A stretch of 13,028 bases of DNA, taken from the NCBI GenBank assembly GCA_019233415.1, contig JAFAMK010000284.1:1-13028 (forward strand), written 5' to 3'. The position numbers were made by a program, and so were the translations under genes. Below are positions 1-6,235 of the stretch, in pieces. Origin of the DNA: Vulcanimicrobiota bacterium. GTDB lineage: Bacteria > Vulcanimicrobiota > Vulcanimicrobiia > Vulcanimicrobiales > Vulcanimicrobiaceae. Within the stretch, counting starts at the first letter, position 1. The number at the start of each line of letters is the position of its first letter. Below the pieces are notes generated by a model. It was not told the DNA's origin and searched no databases. It saw only the letters and a program-made list of their open reading frames with translations.

Positions 1-1
1 C

Positions 2-67
2 GGCGTACAAGCGCTGGGCAACGTGCGCGCGCACGGCGACGTGCGCGCAACGGTGAAGGGGCTGTAG
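2..67 (+). CDS. C-terminal end of an unidentified protein (partial, starts outside window)
   Basis: The frame beginning at base 2 is open to a TAG at 65-67 and gives 21 residues ending in ATVKGL. Third codon positions in this frame are G or C in 18 of 21 codons, as in the real genes of the window. Its stop lies only 3 bases from the stop of the convergent regulator, a typical tail-to-tail packing. No family can be recognised from so short a tail. The frame could be fortuitous, so confidence is modest. Confidence 0.4.
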   Translation, partial: GVQALGNVRAHGDVRATVKGL

Positions 68-70
68 CTC

Positions 71-754
71 TTACACCAGGCCGGCGCGCAGCGCGACGAC
101 GGCCGCGGTGACGCGGTGGCGCACGCCGAGCTTTTTGAAGAGGCGCAGGATGTGGGTGTGGATGGTGGCCGTCGCGCAGCCGAGCTGTGCGGCGATCTCC
201 GCGTTCGAGCAGCCGTCGACGATCAGCGCGAGGATCGCGCGCTCGCGCGGTGAGAGGTGCGGGAGCGTCGGGCGCTCCTTCGGGCGGAGCAGCACACGCG
301 AAATTTCGGGATCGAGCCAGGTCGCGCCGGCGGCGACCGCCGCGATCGCCTGGCGAAGCCGCGCGACGGGCGTCGTCACGAGACAGCAGGCGTCGGCACC
401 GGCGTCGAGCGCAGCACGCAGCAGCGGCTCGTCGACCGAACGCTTGAGCGAAAGCACGCCGACGTCGGGGCGCTGCGCCTTCGCGGTGCGGATGAACGCG
501 ATTCCGGGCGCGGGCTCGCCGCCGTCGGCCGGCGCCAGCGGCAGGTTCACCAGAACGACCTGGAGCCGTTCCTCACGGAGCAGCTCCTCGGCGGCTTCCA
601 TCGACGTGGTCGCGCCCAGAACGTCGACGTCGCCGGACTCGGTCAGCACCGCCGTCAGGGCGTCACGCGTCAGCGCTTGGTCGGCAACGACCGCGATTGC
701 GATCGGTGCGGCCAGCGTCTCCGACGTCGTGGCTAGCATCTTCCCGGCAAGCAT
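71..754 (-). CDS. LuxR/NarL-family response regulator with degenerate receiver domain
   Basis: This is a 227-residue DNA-binding regulator of the NarL/FixJ type. Residues about 17-137 have the receiver fold and 166-227 form a LuxR-type helix-turn-helix (LSPRERAILALI, then SNAEIAAQLGCATATIHTHI, then KLGVRHR). The receiver looks unable to be phosphorylated. The position of the phosphoacceptor Asp is Asn70 (VVLVNLPL), only one acid of the usual acidic pair remains (ADQ, Asp25), and the conserved Lys near residue 126 is Val (ACCLVTT). The start at 754 is supported by a GGAGG 7 bases upstream; Met6 is a weaker alternative. It is divergent from xoxF across a 171-bp intergenic region, so it is a candidate regulator of the alcohol-oxidation operon. 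LuxR-type regulators such as ExaE/AgmR control PQQ alcohol dehydrogenases elsewhere. That link is inferred. No partner histidine kinase lies beside it. Confidence 0.9.
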   Translation of the reverse strand: MLAGKMLATTSETLAAPIAIAVVADQALTRDALTAVLTESGDVDVLGATTSMEAAEELLREERLQVVLVNLPLAPADGGEPAPGIAFIRTAKAQRPDVGVLSLKRSVDEPLLRAALDAGADACCLVTTPVARLRQAIAAVAAGATWLDPEISRVLLRPKERPTLPHLSPRERAILALIVDGCSNAEIAAQLGCATATIHTHILRLFKKLGVRHRVTAAVVALRAGLV

Positions 755-870
755 CTCCCGCCTCCCGTGCAGGCCCGCGGAACATCCTCTGCTTCCACCG
801 AGAGCGTGCGACGGAGGCGCCGAGCACTCCTATGCCCGCACGCGCCTTCGGACTACACCGAATGGTCGAC

Positions 871-899
871 TTGTGGCCCCCGCGCCGGCGCCGTACCGT
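871..899 (+). promoter_or_regulatory. Candidate sigma70-like promoter of the xoxF operon with palindromic spacer
   Basis: TTGTGG (871-876) and TACCGT (894-899) are separated by 17 bases and match the -35 and -10 consensus at three positions each, which is weak. The spacer holds a perfect 10-base palindrome GCGCCGGCGC (882-891), where a repressor or activator dimer could bind. Transcription from here would start about 20 bases before the xoxF ATG. Because the region is GC-rich, such matches occur by chance, so this is only a candidate. Confidence 0.22.
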
Positions 900-925
900 T
901 AGCCTGTCATCAATTTGGAGGTGCC

Positions 926-2698
926 ATGCGCCGTATTGCCTTGGCCGCCCTGGTTGCGCTTGCGCTGAGCGCGACCGTTTTCGGGGGCTACCGCGTCACC
1001 AGCGCGCAACAGCGCGTCGCACTCGCCGACATGGCGACGGACTCCGGCCAGTGGGTGATGCCGGGCCAAAACTACGCGAACGTGCGCCACAGTGCGCTCG
1101 ACGAGATCAAGACCGACAACGTCGCGAACCTCAAGGCGGCGTGGACGATGTCGACCGGCGCGACGCGCGGCCACGAGGGCCAGCCGCTCGTCGTCGGCGA
1201 CACGATGTACTACGAGAGCGCGTACCCCAACCACGTCTACGCGATCGACCTGAACGACTACCACATCAAGTGGCAGTACACGCCGAAGGAGGATAGCTTC
1301 GCGACGTCGGTCGCATGCTGCGACCTGGTGAACCGCGGTGTCGCGTACGGCGACGGCAAGATCATCGAGGACGCGCTCGACGGCCAAGTGATCGCGCTCG
1401 ACGCGAACAGCGGGCACGTGGTCTGGAACGTGAAGAACTCCGACGCGGCGATGGGTCAGACGCTGACCTCGGCGCCGCTCATCGTGAAGGACAAGTACGT
1501 CGTCGTCGGCGTCTCGGGCGGCGAGTACGGCGTGCGCGGCTACCTGACCGCGTACGACATCGCGAACGGCAAGCGCCTCTGGCGCGCCTACAGCGAAGGC
1601 CCCGACAGCGACACGCGCATCGGCGCGGATTTCTCCGGCCCGAAGAACGCGGGCATTTCGACGTGGCAGGGTGAGCAGTGGAAGGTCGGCGGCGGCACGA
1701 CCTGGGGCTGGTACTCCTACGACCCGCAGCTCAACCTCATCTACTACGGCACCGGCAATCCCGGCACGTGGAATCCCTCGCAGCGGCCCGGCGACAACAA
1801 GTGGTCGATGACGATCTTCGCGCGCAACGCGGACACCGGGATGGCGAAGTGGGGCTATCAGATGACGCCGCACGACGCGTGGGACTACGACGGCGTCAAC
1901 GAGATGATCCTCGTGGACCTGAAGATGAACGGTCAGACGATCCCCGCGCTCGTCCACTTCGACCGCAACGGGTTCGCCTACGAACTCGACCGCCGCAACG
2001 GAAAACTGCTGCTCGCAAAACCGTTCGACCCGTCGGTGAACTGGGCGTCGCGCATCGACATGGCGACCGGCCGTCCCGTCGTGAACGCGCGCTACCTGAC
2101 GAAGGCGGGCGTGAACGTGCAGGGCATCTGCCCGGCGGCGATGGGGAACAAAGACCAGCAGCCGGCGTCGTACGACCCGCAGACCGGCTACTTCATCGTC
2201 CCGACGAACCACAACTGCATGGACTACAAGGCCTTCGCGGTCAAGTACAAGAGCGGGTTCCCGTTCGTCGGCGCGATCGTGAAGATGTATCCGGGTCCGG
2301 GCGGCTACCGCGGCGCCGTGATCGCGTGGGATCCCGTCGCGGGCAAGATCGTGTGGAGCAACCACGAGCGCTTCCCGGCCTGGGGCGGAACGCTCACCAC
2401 CGACGGCGGCGTCGCGTTCTACGGCACGATGGACGGCTGGTTCAAAGCGGTGGACACGAAGACCGGCAACCTGCTGTGGAAGTTCAAGACGCCGTCCGGG
2501 ATCATCGGCAACCCGATGACGTACAAGCACGGCGGGAAGCAGTACGTCGCGATCCTTTCCGGTGTCGGCGGCTGGGCCGCGCTCGGGCTCGCGGCGGGGC
2601 TGACCGAACCGACCGCGGGGCTCGGCGCCGTCAACGCGGCGCAGGACCTCAGGAACTACACGCAGCTGGGCGGCGACCTGCTCGTCTTCTCGCTGTGA
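926..2698 (+). CDS. xoxF: Lanthanide-type PQQ-dependent methanol/alcohol dehydrogenase XoxF
   Basis: This is a periplasmic quinoprotein of 590 residues, about the usual length, that oxidises methanol or other short alcohols to the aldehyde and passes electrons to a c-type cytochrome. An N-terminal Sec-type signal (MRRIALAALVALALSA, cleavage near residue 27) precedes the eight-bladed propeller. Visible family marks are the vicinal cysteines Cys131-Cys132 over PQQ, a GGGTTWGWYSYDP strand, a metal-ligand Glu200 (SGGEYGVRG), Asn278 (GTGNPGTWN), the catalytic Asp320 and a second Asp322 two residues on (HDAWDYDGVNEM). The extra Asp marks the lanthanide-dependent XoxF type; calcium MxaF has Ala there. 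The conserved C-terminal GVGGWAALGLAAGLT is present. ATG 926 is chosen because a GGAGG lies 4 bases upstream and the signal peptide begins there; an upstream in-frame GTG (767) would disrupt the signal. The stop overlaps the xoxJ start. The exact alcohol substrate cannot be read from sequence. Confidence 0.95.
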   Translation: MRRIALAALVALALSATVFGGYRVTSAQQRVALADMATDSGQWVMPGQNYANVRHSALDEIKTDNVANLKAAWTMSTGATRGHEGQPLVVGDTMYYESAYPNHVYAIDLNDYHIKWQYTPKEDSFATSVACCDLVNRGVAYGDGKIIEDALDGQVIALDANSGHVVWNVKNSDAAMGQTLTSAPLIVKDKYVVVGVSGGEYGVRGYLTAYDIANGKRLWRAYSEGPDSDTRIGADFSGPKNAGISTWQGEQWKVGGGTTWGWYSYDPQLNLIYYGTGNPGTWNPSQRPGDNKWSMTIFARNADTGMAKWGYQMTPHDAWDYDGVNEMILVDLKMNGQTIPALVHFDRNGFAYELDRRNGKLLLAKPFDPSVNWASRIDMATGRPVVNARYLTKAGVNVQGICPAAMGNKDQQPASYDPQTGYFIVPTNHNCMDYKAFAVKYKSGFPFVGAIVKMYPGPGGYRGAVIAWDPVAGKIVWSNHERFPAWGGTLTTDGGVAFYGTMDGWFKAVDTKTGNLLWKFKTPSGIIGNPMTYKHGGKQYVAILSGVGGWAALGLAAGLTEPTAGLGAVNAAQDLRNYTQLGGDLLVFSL

Positions 2699-3504
2699 TC
2701 TTCCACCGGCTGGCCGTCGCGGTGTGCGTCCTGCTCGCCGCGACGGCCGTTTCGCCCGCGCCGCTGCGCGTCTGCGCCGATCCCGACTACATGCCGTTCT
2801 CGAACCGTGCGGGTGACGGGTTCGAGAACAAGATCGCCGCTGCGATGGGGCACGCGCTCGGCGTGCGGGTGCAGTACACGTGGGCGTCGATGCGCGGGCC
2901 GGGCGGCTTCGACCAGTTCCTGCACGACACGCTCAACGCGGGCAAGTGCGACGTCGTGATCGACGTTCCGTACGCGAGTGACAACGTGCTGGCGACCCGC
3001 CCGTACTACATCTCCTCGTACGTGTTCATCTTCCCGAAGAAGCGCAACTACGACATCACCTCGATGGACTCGCCGGTGCTGCGCCAGCTCAAGATCGGCT
3101 TCGAGTCTGACACGCCGGCCGAGACCGGCCTGAAGGTTCGCGCGCTGATCCTGCATGCGGTGCCGTTCGACGTCGGCAGCGACGCGGGGACGTCGCCGTC
3201 GGAGGTGCTCGACGCGGTGACCTCGGGGAAGGTCGCGGTCGCGGTGACGTGGGAACCCGCCGTCGGCTACTACCTGCGTTCGCGCGGTGACCTGCGCGTC
3301 GTCGCCGTCCCGAACTCCCGCTCGATGGGGGCGCCCGAACAGTACGCGTTCCCGATGGCGATGGGGGCGCGCCACGGCGACACCAAGACGCGGGACGCGC
3401 TCGACGGCGCGATCGCACGGAACAAAGGCGAACTCACCCGCATTCTGGAGACCTACGGCGTGAAACTCTATCAGTCGCCCCTCGACGTCGGGCTCGCGCC
3501 ATGA
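2695..3504 (+). CDS. xoxJ: XoxJ/MxaJ-like periplasmic binding protein of quinoprotein dehydrogenase
   Basis: This is a 269-residue secreted solute-binding-fold protein of the family found next to PQQ alcohol dehydrogenases (MoxJ/XoxJ). It is thought to help activate or assemble the dehydrogenase rather than feed an ABC transporter. A hydrophobic signal (LAVAVCVLLAATAVSPA) leads into the family hallmark LRVCADPDYMPFSNRAGDGFE (about 24-44). Cys27 and Cys85 (NAGKCDVVIDVP) are placed as in family members. The type-3 periplasmic-binding fold continues to the end (VAVTWEPAVGYYL). Translation starts at GTG 2695, which overlaps the xoxF TGA as GTGA. No Shine-Dalgarno sequence is visible, so translational coupling is likely. 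The stop overlaps the next start as ATGA. No ABC permease or ATPase lies nearby, which agrees with a dehydrogenase-associated role. Confidence 0.88.
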   Translation: MIFHRLAVAVCVLLAATAVSPAPLRVCADPDYMPFSNRAGDGFENKIAAAMGHALGVRVQYTWASMRGPGGFDQFLHDTLNAGKCDVVIDVPYASDNVLATRPYYISSYVFIFPKKRNYDITSMDSPVLRQLKIGFESDTPAETGLKVRALILHAVPFDVGSDAGTSPSEVLDAVTSGKVAVAVTWEPAVGYYLRSRGDLRVVAVPNSRSMGAPEQYAFPMAMGARHGDTKTRDALDGAIARNKGELTRILETYGVKLYQSPLDVGLAP

Positions 3505-4415
3505 GCGCGCGGCGCGAGCGGATCGGCTTCGTCGGCGTCGGCCGGATGGGCGCGAACATGGCGCGCCGCCTGCACGACCTCGGCTATCCCGTCACCGCCG
3601 TCTACGACACGCGGCCCGACGCCGCGCGCGAGCTGGCGACGGAACTGGGCGCAACGGCAGCCGCGACGCTCGCCGAGATCGCGGACGCGTCCGACGTCGT
3701 CATCACCGTCGTCAGCGACGACGCGGCGATGGACCGCATCTACACGACCGGCGGCGGCGACTCGCTGCTCGCGAACGCGAACGGCAAGCTCTTCATCAAC
3801 TGCGCGACCGTGACGCCGAGCGTCCACGTCACGACGCAGTCGCGCGTCGAAGAACGCGGCGGGCGGAGCCTGGAAGCGTGCATGGCGAGCTCGATCCCGC
3901 AGGCGCGCGACGGCACGCTCTATCTGATGGTCGCCGGCCGGCGCGAAGCGTTCGAACACGCCGAACCGCTGCTCGCCGCGCTCAGCAAGAAGCTGCGCTA
4001 CATCGGACCGGCCGGCGAGGCCGCGAAGGTCAAAGCGCTCGTCAACATGGTGATGAATATCAACACGGCGGGACTTGCCGAAGGCCTGGGTCTCGGCGAC
4101 GCGCTCGGCCTCGATCTGACGATGCTGCGCGAGGTCTTTTCCGAGACCGGCGCCAACTCGCGTGTGCTCGAAACCGACGGCGGCGACATGCAGGCGCGCG
4201 AGCACGACGTCTACTTCTCCGCGGCGCACGCGGCCAAGGACTCGCACATCGCGACCGCGCTCGCCGAGCACGAGGGACTGAACCTCCCGCTCGCCGAGGC
4301 GACGGCGCGCCAGTACGACACGATGATCGAGCTCGGTCTCGGCGAGCTCGACAAATCCGGCGTGGCGGAGCTGACCTTCGTGTCACGCCGCGCACGACAA
4401 CTCTCCAAGACCTGA
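3501..4415 (+). CDS. 3-hydroxyisobutyrate dehydrogenase-family NAD(P)-dependent oxidoreductase
   Basis: This is a 304-residue cytoplasmic beta-hydroxyacid dehydrogenase. Its Rossmann domain opens with GFVGVGRMGANMARRL (glycine motif at 12-17), followed by Asp36 at the end of beta2 (VYDTRPD), which suggests NAD rather than NADP. The C-terminal helical domain holds the catalytic-lysine segment GPAGEAAKVKALVNM (Lys176/Lys178, Asn182) and a later lysine in HAAKDSHIATALA. The substrate loop is unusual: where the family normally has a PVSGG-type motif, this protein reads EACMASSIPQARDGTL (125-140), so the substrate may differ from 3-hydroxyisobutyrate. It begins at ATG 3501, overlapping the xoxJ stop by 4 bases, and is followed by a DUF5069-like gene after 18 bases, so it is part of the xox operon. 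Family membership is firm. Substrate and role with XoxF are unknown; glyoxylate-type or other small hydroxyacid reductase activity is possible. Confidence 0.88.
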   Translation: MSARRERIGFVGVGRMGANMARRLHDLGYPVTAVYDTRPDAARELATELGATAAATLAEIADASDVVITVVSDDAAMDRIYTTGGGDSLLANANGKLFINCATVTPSVHVTTQSRVEERGGRSLEACMASSIPQARDGTLYLMVAGRREAFEHAEPLLAALSKKLRYIGPAGEAAKVKALVNMVMNINTAGLAEGLGLGDALGLDLTMLREVFSETGANSRVLETDGGDMQAREHDVYFSAAHAAKDSHIATALAEHEGLNLPLAEATARQYDTMIELGLGELDKSGVAELTFVSRRARQLSKT

Positions 4416-4433
4416 CACGCGGAGGAACTCCCG

Positions 4434-4898
4434 ATGAGCAGTGGCGTCACCACGAGCACCAAAGTCATCCCGTTGATCAGTTCCGGGACCGCGGGTCCCC
4501 TCGGAGCGCTTCACCTCCCGCGGCTGTGGGCGAAGCTCACGCTCGGGTCCGCCGGCCGGCTCGCCGACGGCTACGACTTCTGCGGCGCGGGCTTCGATCA
4601 GATGACGATCGACGGGCTCGGCCTCGACCGCGAGAAGACGATCGCATACGTGCGCGACAGCAAGCCGACGTATCTCCAGTTCGAGCGGTGGGTCGTCGCG
4701 CAGAACGGCGGCAACGTGCCGAAGGAGACGATCGACGCGCACAACCGCGCGATCACCGGCTACAACCACGCCGACGATCTCGCCGCCGACATGCGCACGT
4801 CGTCCGGCCACGACGACCCGGCGACGAAGGACGCGGTCACCCTGAACATGCTCGAAGACCTCGACGAGCTGCACGCGCAGGTCGGTGCCGGTGGCTGA
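4434..4898 (+). CDS. DUF5069-like protein in the xox operon
   Basis: This is a 154-residue protein without signal peptide or membrane segment, so probably cytoplasmic. The order GPLGALHLPRLWAKLTLGSAG (21-41), a Tyr-Asp pair with FCGAGFDQ (47-56), LGLDREKTIAYVRDS and FERWV resembles the DUF5069 family pattern (LPR-x-x-x-K, GxLxxGY, FD, Trp-Val near the end). DUF5069 has no established biochemical function known to me. A GGAGG sits 8 bases before ATG 4434. It lies between the oxidoreductase and the cytochrome gene and overlaps the latter, so it should be expressed with xoxF. The family assignment is by eye and moderately sure; the function is unknown. Confidence 0.72.
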   Translation: MSSGVTTSTKVIPLISSGTAGPLGALHLPRLWAKLTLGSAGRLADGYDFCGAGFDQMTIDGLGLDREKTIAYVRDSKPTYLQFERWVVAQNGGNVPKETIDAHNRAITGYNHADDLAADMRTSSGHDDPATKDAVTLNMLEDLDELHAQVGAGG

Positions 4899-5340
4899 TC
4901 CGTCGCGGCGGCGCGCGGTCGCGATGGTCGCCGCCGCCCTCGCCGGCCTCGCGCTGATCGCGGGGCCGGCTGCGTCGAAGTCGGCGTCGCCGTCGGCCCC
5001 CCCGCTGTACGCGCACGTCCAGGCGGCCGCCGGCGCGAAAGTCTATTCGGCGCAGTGCGCCCAGTGCCACGGCGAGCATCTCGAAGGCGGGGTTGGACCG
5101 GCCTTGAAGGGCCCGAACCTCGTGCGGCTCGCGAAAAAGACGAAGCTCGCCGTGGGCGACATGTTCTCGTTCCTCGCGCTGCAGATGCCGCTCAACGCGC
5201 CGGCGAGCCTCTCGCACGACCAGTACGTTCAGGTCATGGCGTACATCTTGCAGAGCAACGGCTACCCGGCCGGCGCCAAATCGCTCACGTACGACGGCGC
5301 GATGAAGTCGTCGGTCGTCATGACGACGTACGGCAAATGA
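4891..5340 (+). CDS. Secreted class I cytochrome c, candidate XoxF electron acceptor
   Basis: This is a small periplasmic mono-haem cytochrome c of about 149 residues. A signal segment (RRRAVAMVAAALAGLALIAG, with AAS as cleavage area) is followed by one haem motif, CAQCH at 56-60, a GPALKGPNL stretch and a probable axial Met99 in LALQMPLNAP. The C-terminal helix SHDQYVQVMAYILQSNGYPAG is typical of cytochromes linked to quinoprotein dehydrogenases. Its place at the end of the xoxF-xoxJ run suggests the XoxG role, taking electrons from reduced PQQ to a terminal oxidase. It is shorter than and not clearly orthologous to methylotroph XoxG, so no symbol is given. GTG 4891 is preferred, with a weak CAGGT 8 bases upstream; GTG 4885 and ATG 4924 are alternatives. 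The start overlaps the preceding gene by 8 bases. Confidence 0.87.
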   Translation: MADPSRRRAVAMVAAALAGLALIAGPAASKSASPSAPPLYAHVQAAAGAKVYSAQCAQCHGEHLEGGVGPALKGPNLVRLAKKTKLAVGDMFSFLALQMPLNAPASLSHDQYVQVMAYILQSNGYPAGAKSLTYDGAMKSSVVMTTYGK

Positions 5341-5346
5341 GATGAC

Positions 5347-5370
5347 CGCCGCGCCGCGAACCGCGCGGCG
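5347..5370 (+). promoter_or_regulatory. GC-rich hairpin abutting the hydrolase start codon
   Basis: CGCCGCGC (5347-5354) pairs perfectly with GCGCGGCG (5363-5370) around the loop CGCGAACC. The 3' arm ends directly at the ATG at 5371 and occupies the place where a ribosome binding site would be. No T-run follows, so a classical terminator is unlikely. It could reduce translation of the hydrolase relative to the cytochrome gene or mark the end of the xox mRNA. Chance is possible in such GC-rich DNA. Confidence 0.35.
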
Positions 5371-6180
5371 ATGGAAACGCTGAACGAGCGGCGCGTGGCG
5401 TTGTCGGACGGGAGCGCGACGACGCTGCAGCAGTGGGGCGAACGCGGACCGATCGTCGTTGCCGTGCACGGGCTCGGCTCGTCGCGGCGCGGGTGGGCGC
5501 GGCTCGGCGAGCGGCTCGCGCCGCAGCTGCGTGTCGTCGCGTACGACCAGCGCGGCCACGGCGACCACAGCGCGAGCGGCCCGATGACGTTCGAACGCAG
5601 CGTCGCCGACCTGGCCGACGTCGTCGCGGCGCTCGGCGAACCGGTCGACGCGCTGATCGGCCACTCGTGGGGCGGCGCGGTCGTCGTCGCGGGAGGGCGC
5701 CGGACCGATGCGGCACGCGTCGTCGCGGTCGACCCGATGCTGCAGCTCGGACCCGGCGTGTGGAGCGAAAGCGTCCTGCGCGAGTTCGAGACGATCGCCG
5801 CGCAGTCGCCGCAAGAGCGTGAGGCGGCGATTCGGCGTTCGTACACCGCGCTACCCGAGATCGAAGTGGAGGCGAAGCTGCACGCGGTGCGGCGGCTGCG
5901 CTTCGACGCGGTCGCCGCGCTCGGCGACGACAACGGGATCGACGCGGGCGACTGGGACCTGCGCGCGCTCGTCCACGACTACCCGAAGCCCCTGCTGGTC
6001 GCGGTCGCCGATCCCAAGCGCAGCGTCGTCCCGCCGGCACAGCGCGACGAGATTCGCGCCCGGGGCGGCGCGCACGTCACGCTGGAGGTCTTCGAGGGCG
6101 CCAGCCACTCGCTCCAGCGCGACGCCTTCGAGCGGTTCGTCCCGGTGCTGGAGCGGTTCTTGGACGGTCGTTCCCGTTAA
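5371..6180 (+). CDS. Alpha/beta-fold hydrolase
   Basis: This is a 269-residue alpha/beta hydrolase of the esterase/lipase or haloperoxidase-like type. The oxyanion segment VVAVHGLGSSRRGW and YDQRGHGDHS come early. The nucleophile elbow is GHSWGG with Ser99, the acid is probably Asp214 (VAVADPKRSVVPP), and the base is His246 (GASHSLQRDAFERF). It has no signal peptide, so it is cytoplasmic. ATG 5371 is the only clear start between the in-frame stop of the cytochrome gene and the conserved region, although no Shine-Dalgarno sequence is seen and a hairpin occupies that place. It is 30 bases from the cytochrome gene and could be the last gene of the xox operon, for example acting on formyl or acyl esters; that role is speculative. 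The substrate cannot be inferred from sequence. Confidence 0.88.
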   Translation: METLNERRVALSDGSATTLQQWGERGPIVVAVHGLGSSRRGWARLGERLAPQLRVVAYDQRGHGDHSASGPMTFERSVADLADVVAALGEPVDALIGHSWGGAVVVAGGRRTDAARVVAVDPMLQLGPGVWSESVLREFETIAAQSPQEREAAIRRSYTALPEIEVEAKLHAVRRLRFDAVAALGDDNGIDAGDWDLRALVHDYPKPLLVAVADPKRSVVPPAQRDEIRARGGAHVTLEVFEGASHSLQRDAFERFVPVLERFLDGRSR

Positions 6181-6235
6181 GAACTTGCCATGCCAGGCGG
6201 GCTTCCCGACAGCCCCGGCTAAGGTGCCGACAACC

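Noticed and set aside
767..925. Extending XoxF to the upstream in-frame GTG at 767
   Set aside because: The added 53 residues are unlike a signal peptide and would bury the clear signal sequence. GGAGG lies just before ATG 926.
899..2530. Long antisense open frame opposite xoxF, about 543 codons
   Set aside because: It mirrors the xoxF codon pattern, is rich in Arg/Val/Asp/His without any recognisable motif, and covers a well-supported gene. It is a GC-rich shadow frame.
926..2698. Calcium-dependent MxaF-type methanol dehydrogenase
   Set aside because: The second Asp in WDYDG is the lanthanide-type signature, and no mxaI small subunit gene is present.
6190..6222. Ten-residue mini-ORF (MPGGLPDSPG) upstream of the pseudo-kinase, as a possible leader peptide
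   Set aside because: No ribosome binding site, no attenuator-like stem pair and no run of regulatory codons. It is too short to separate from chance.
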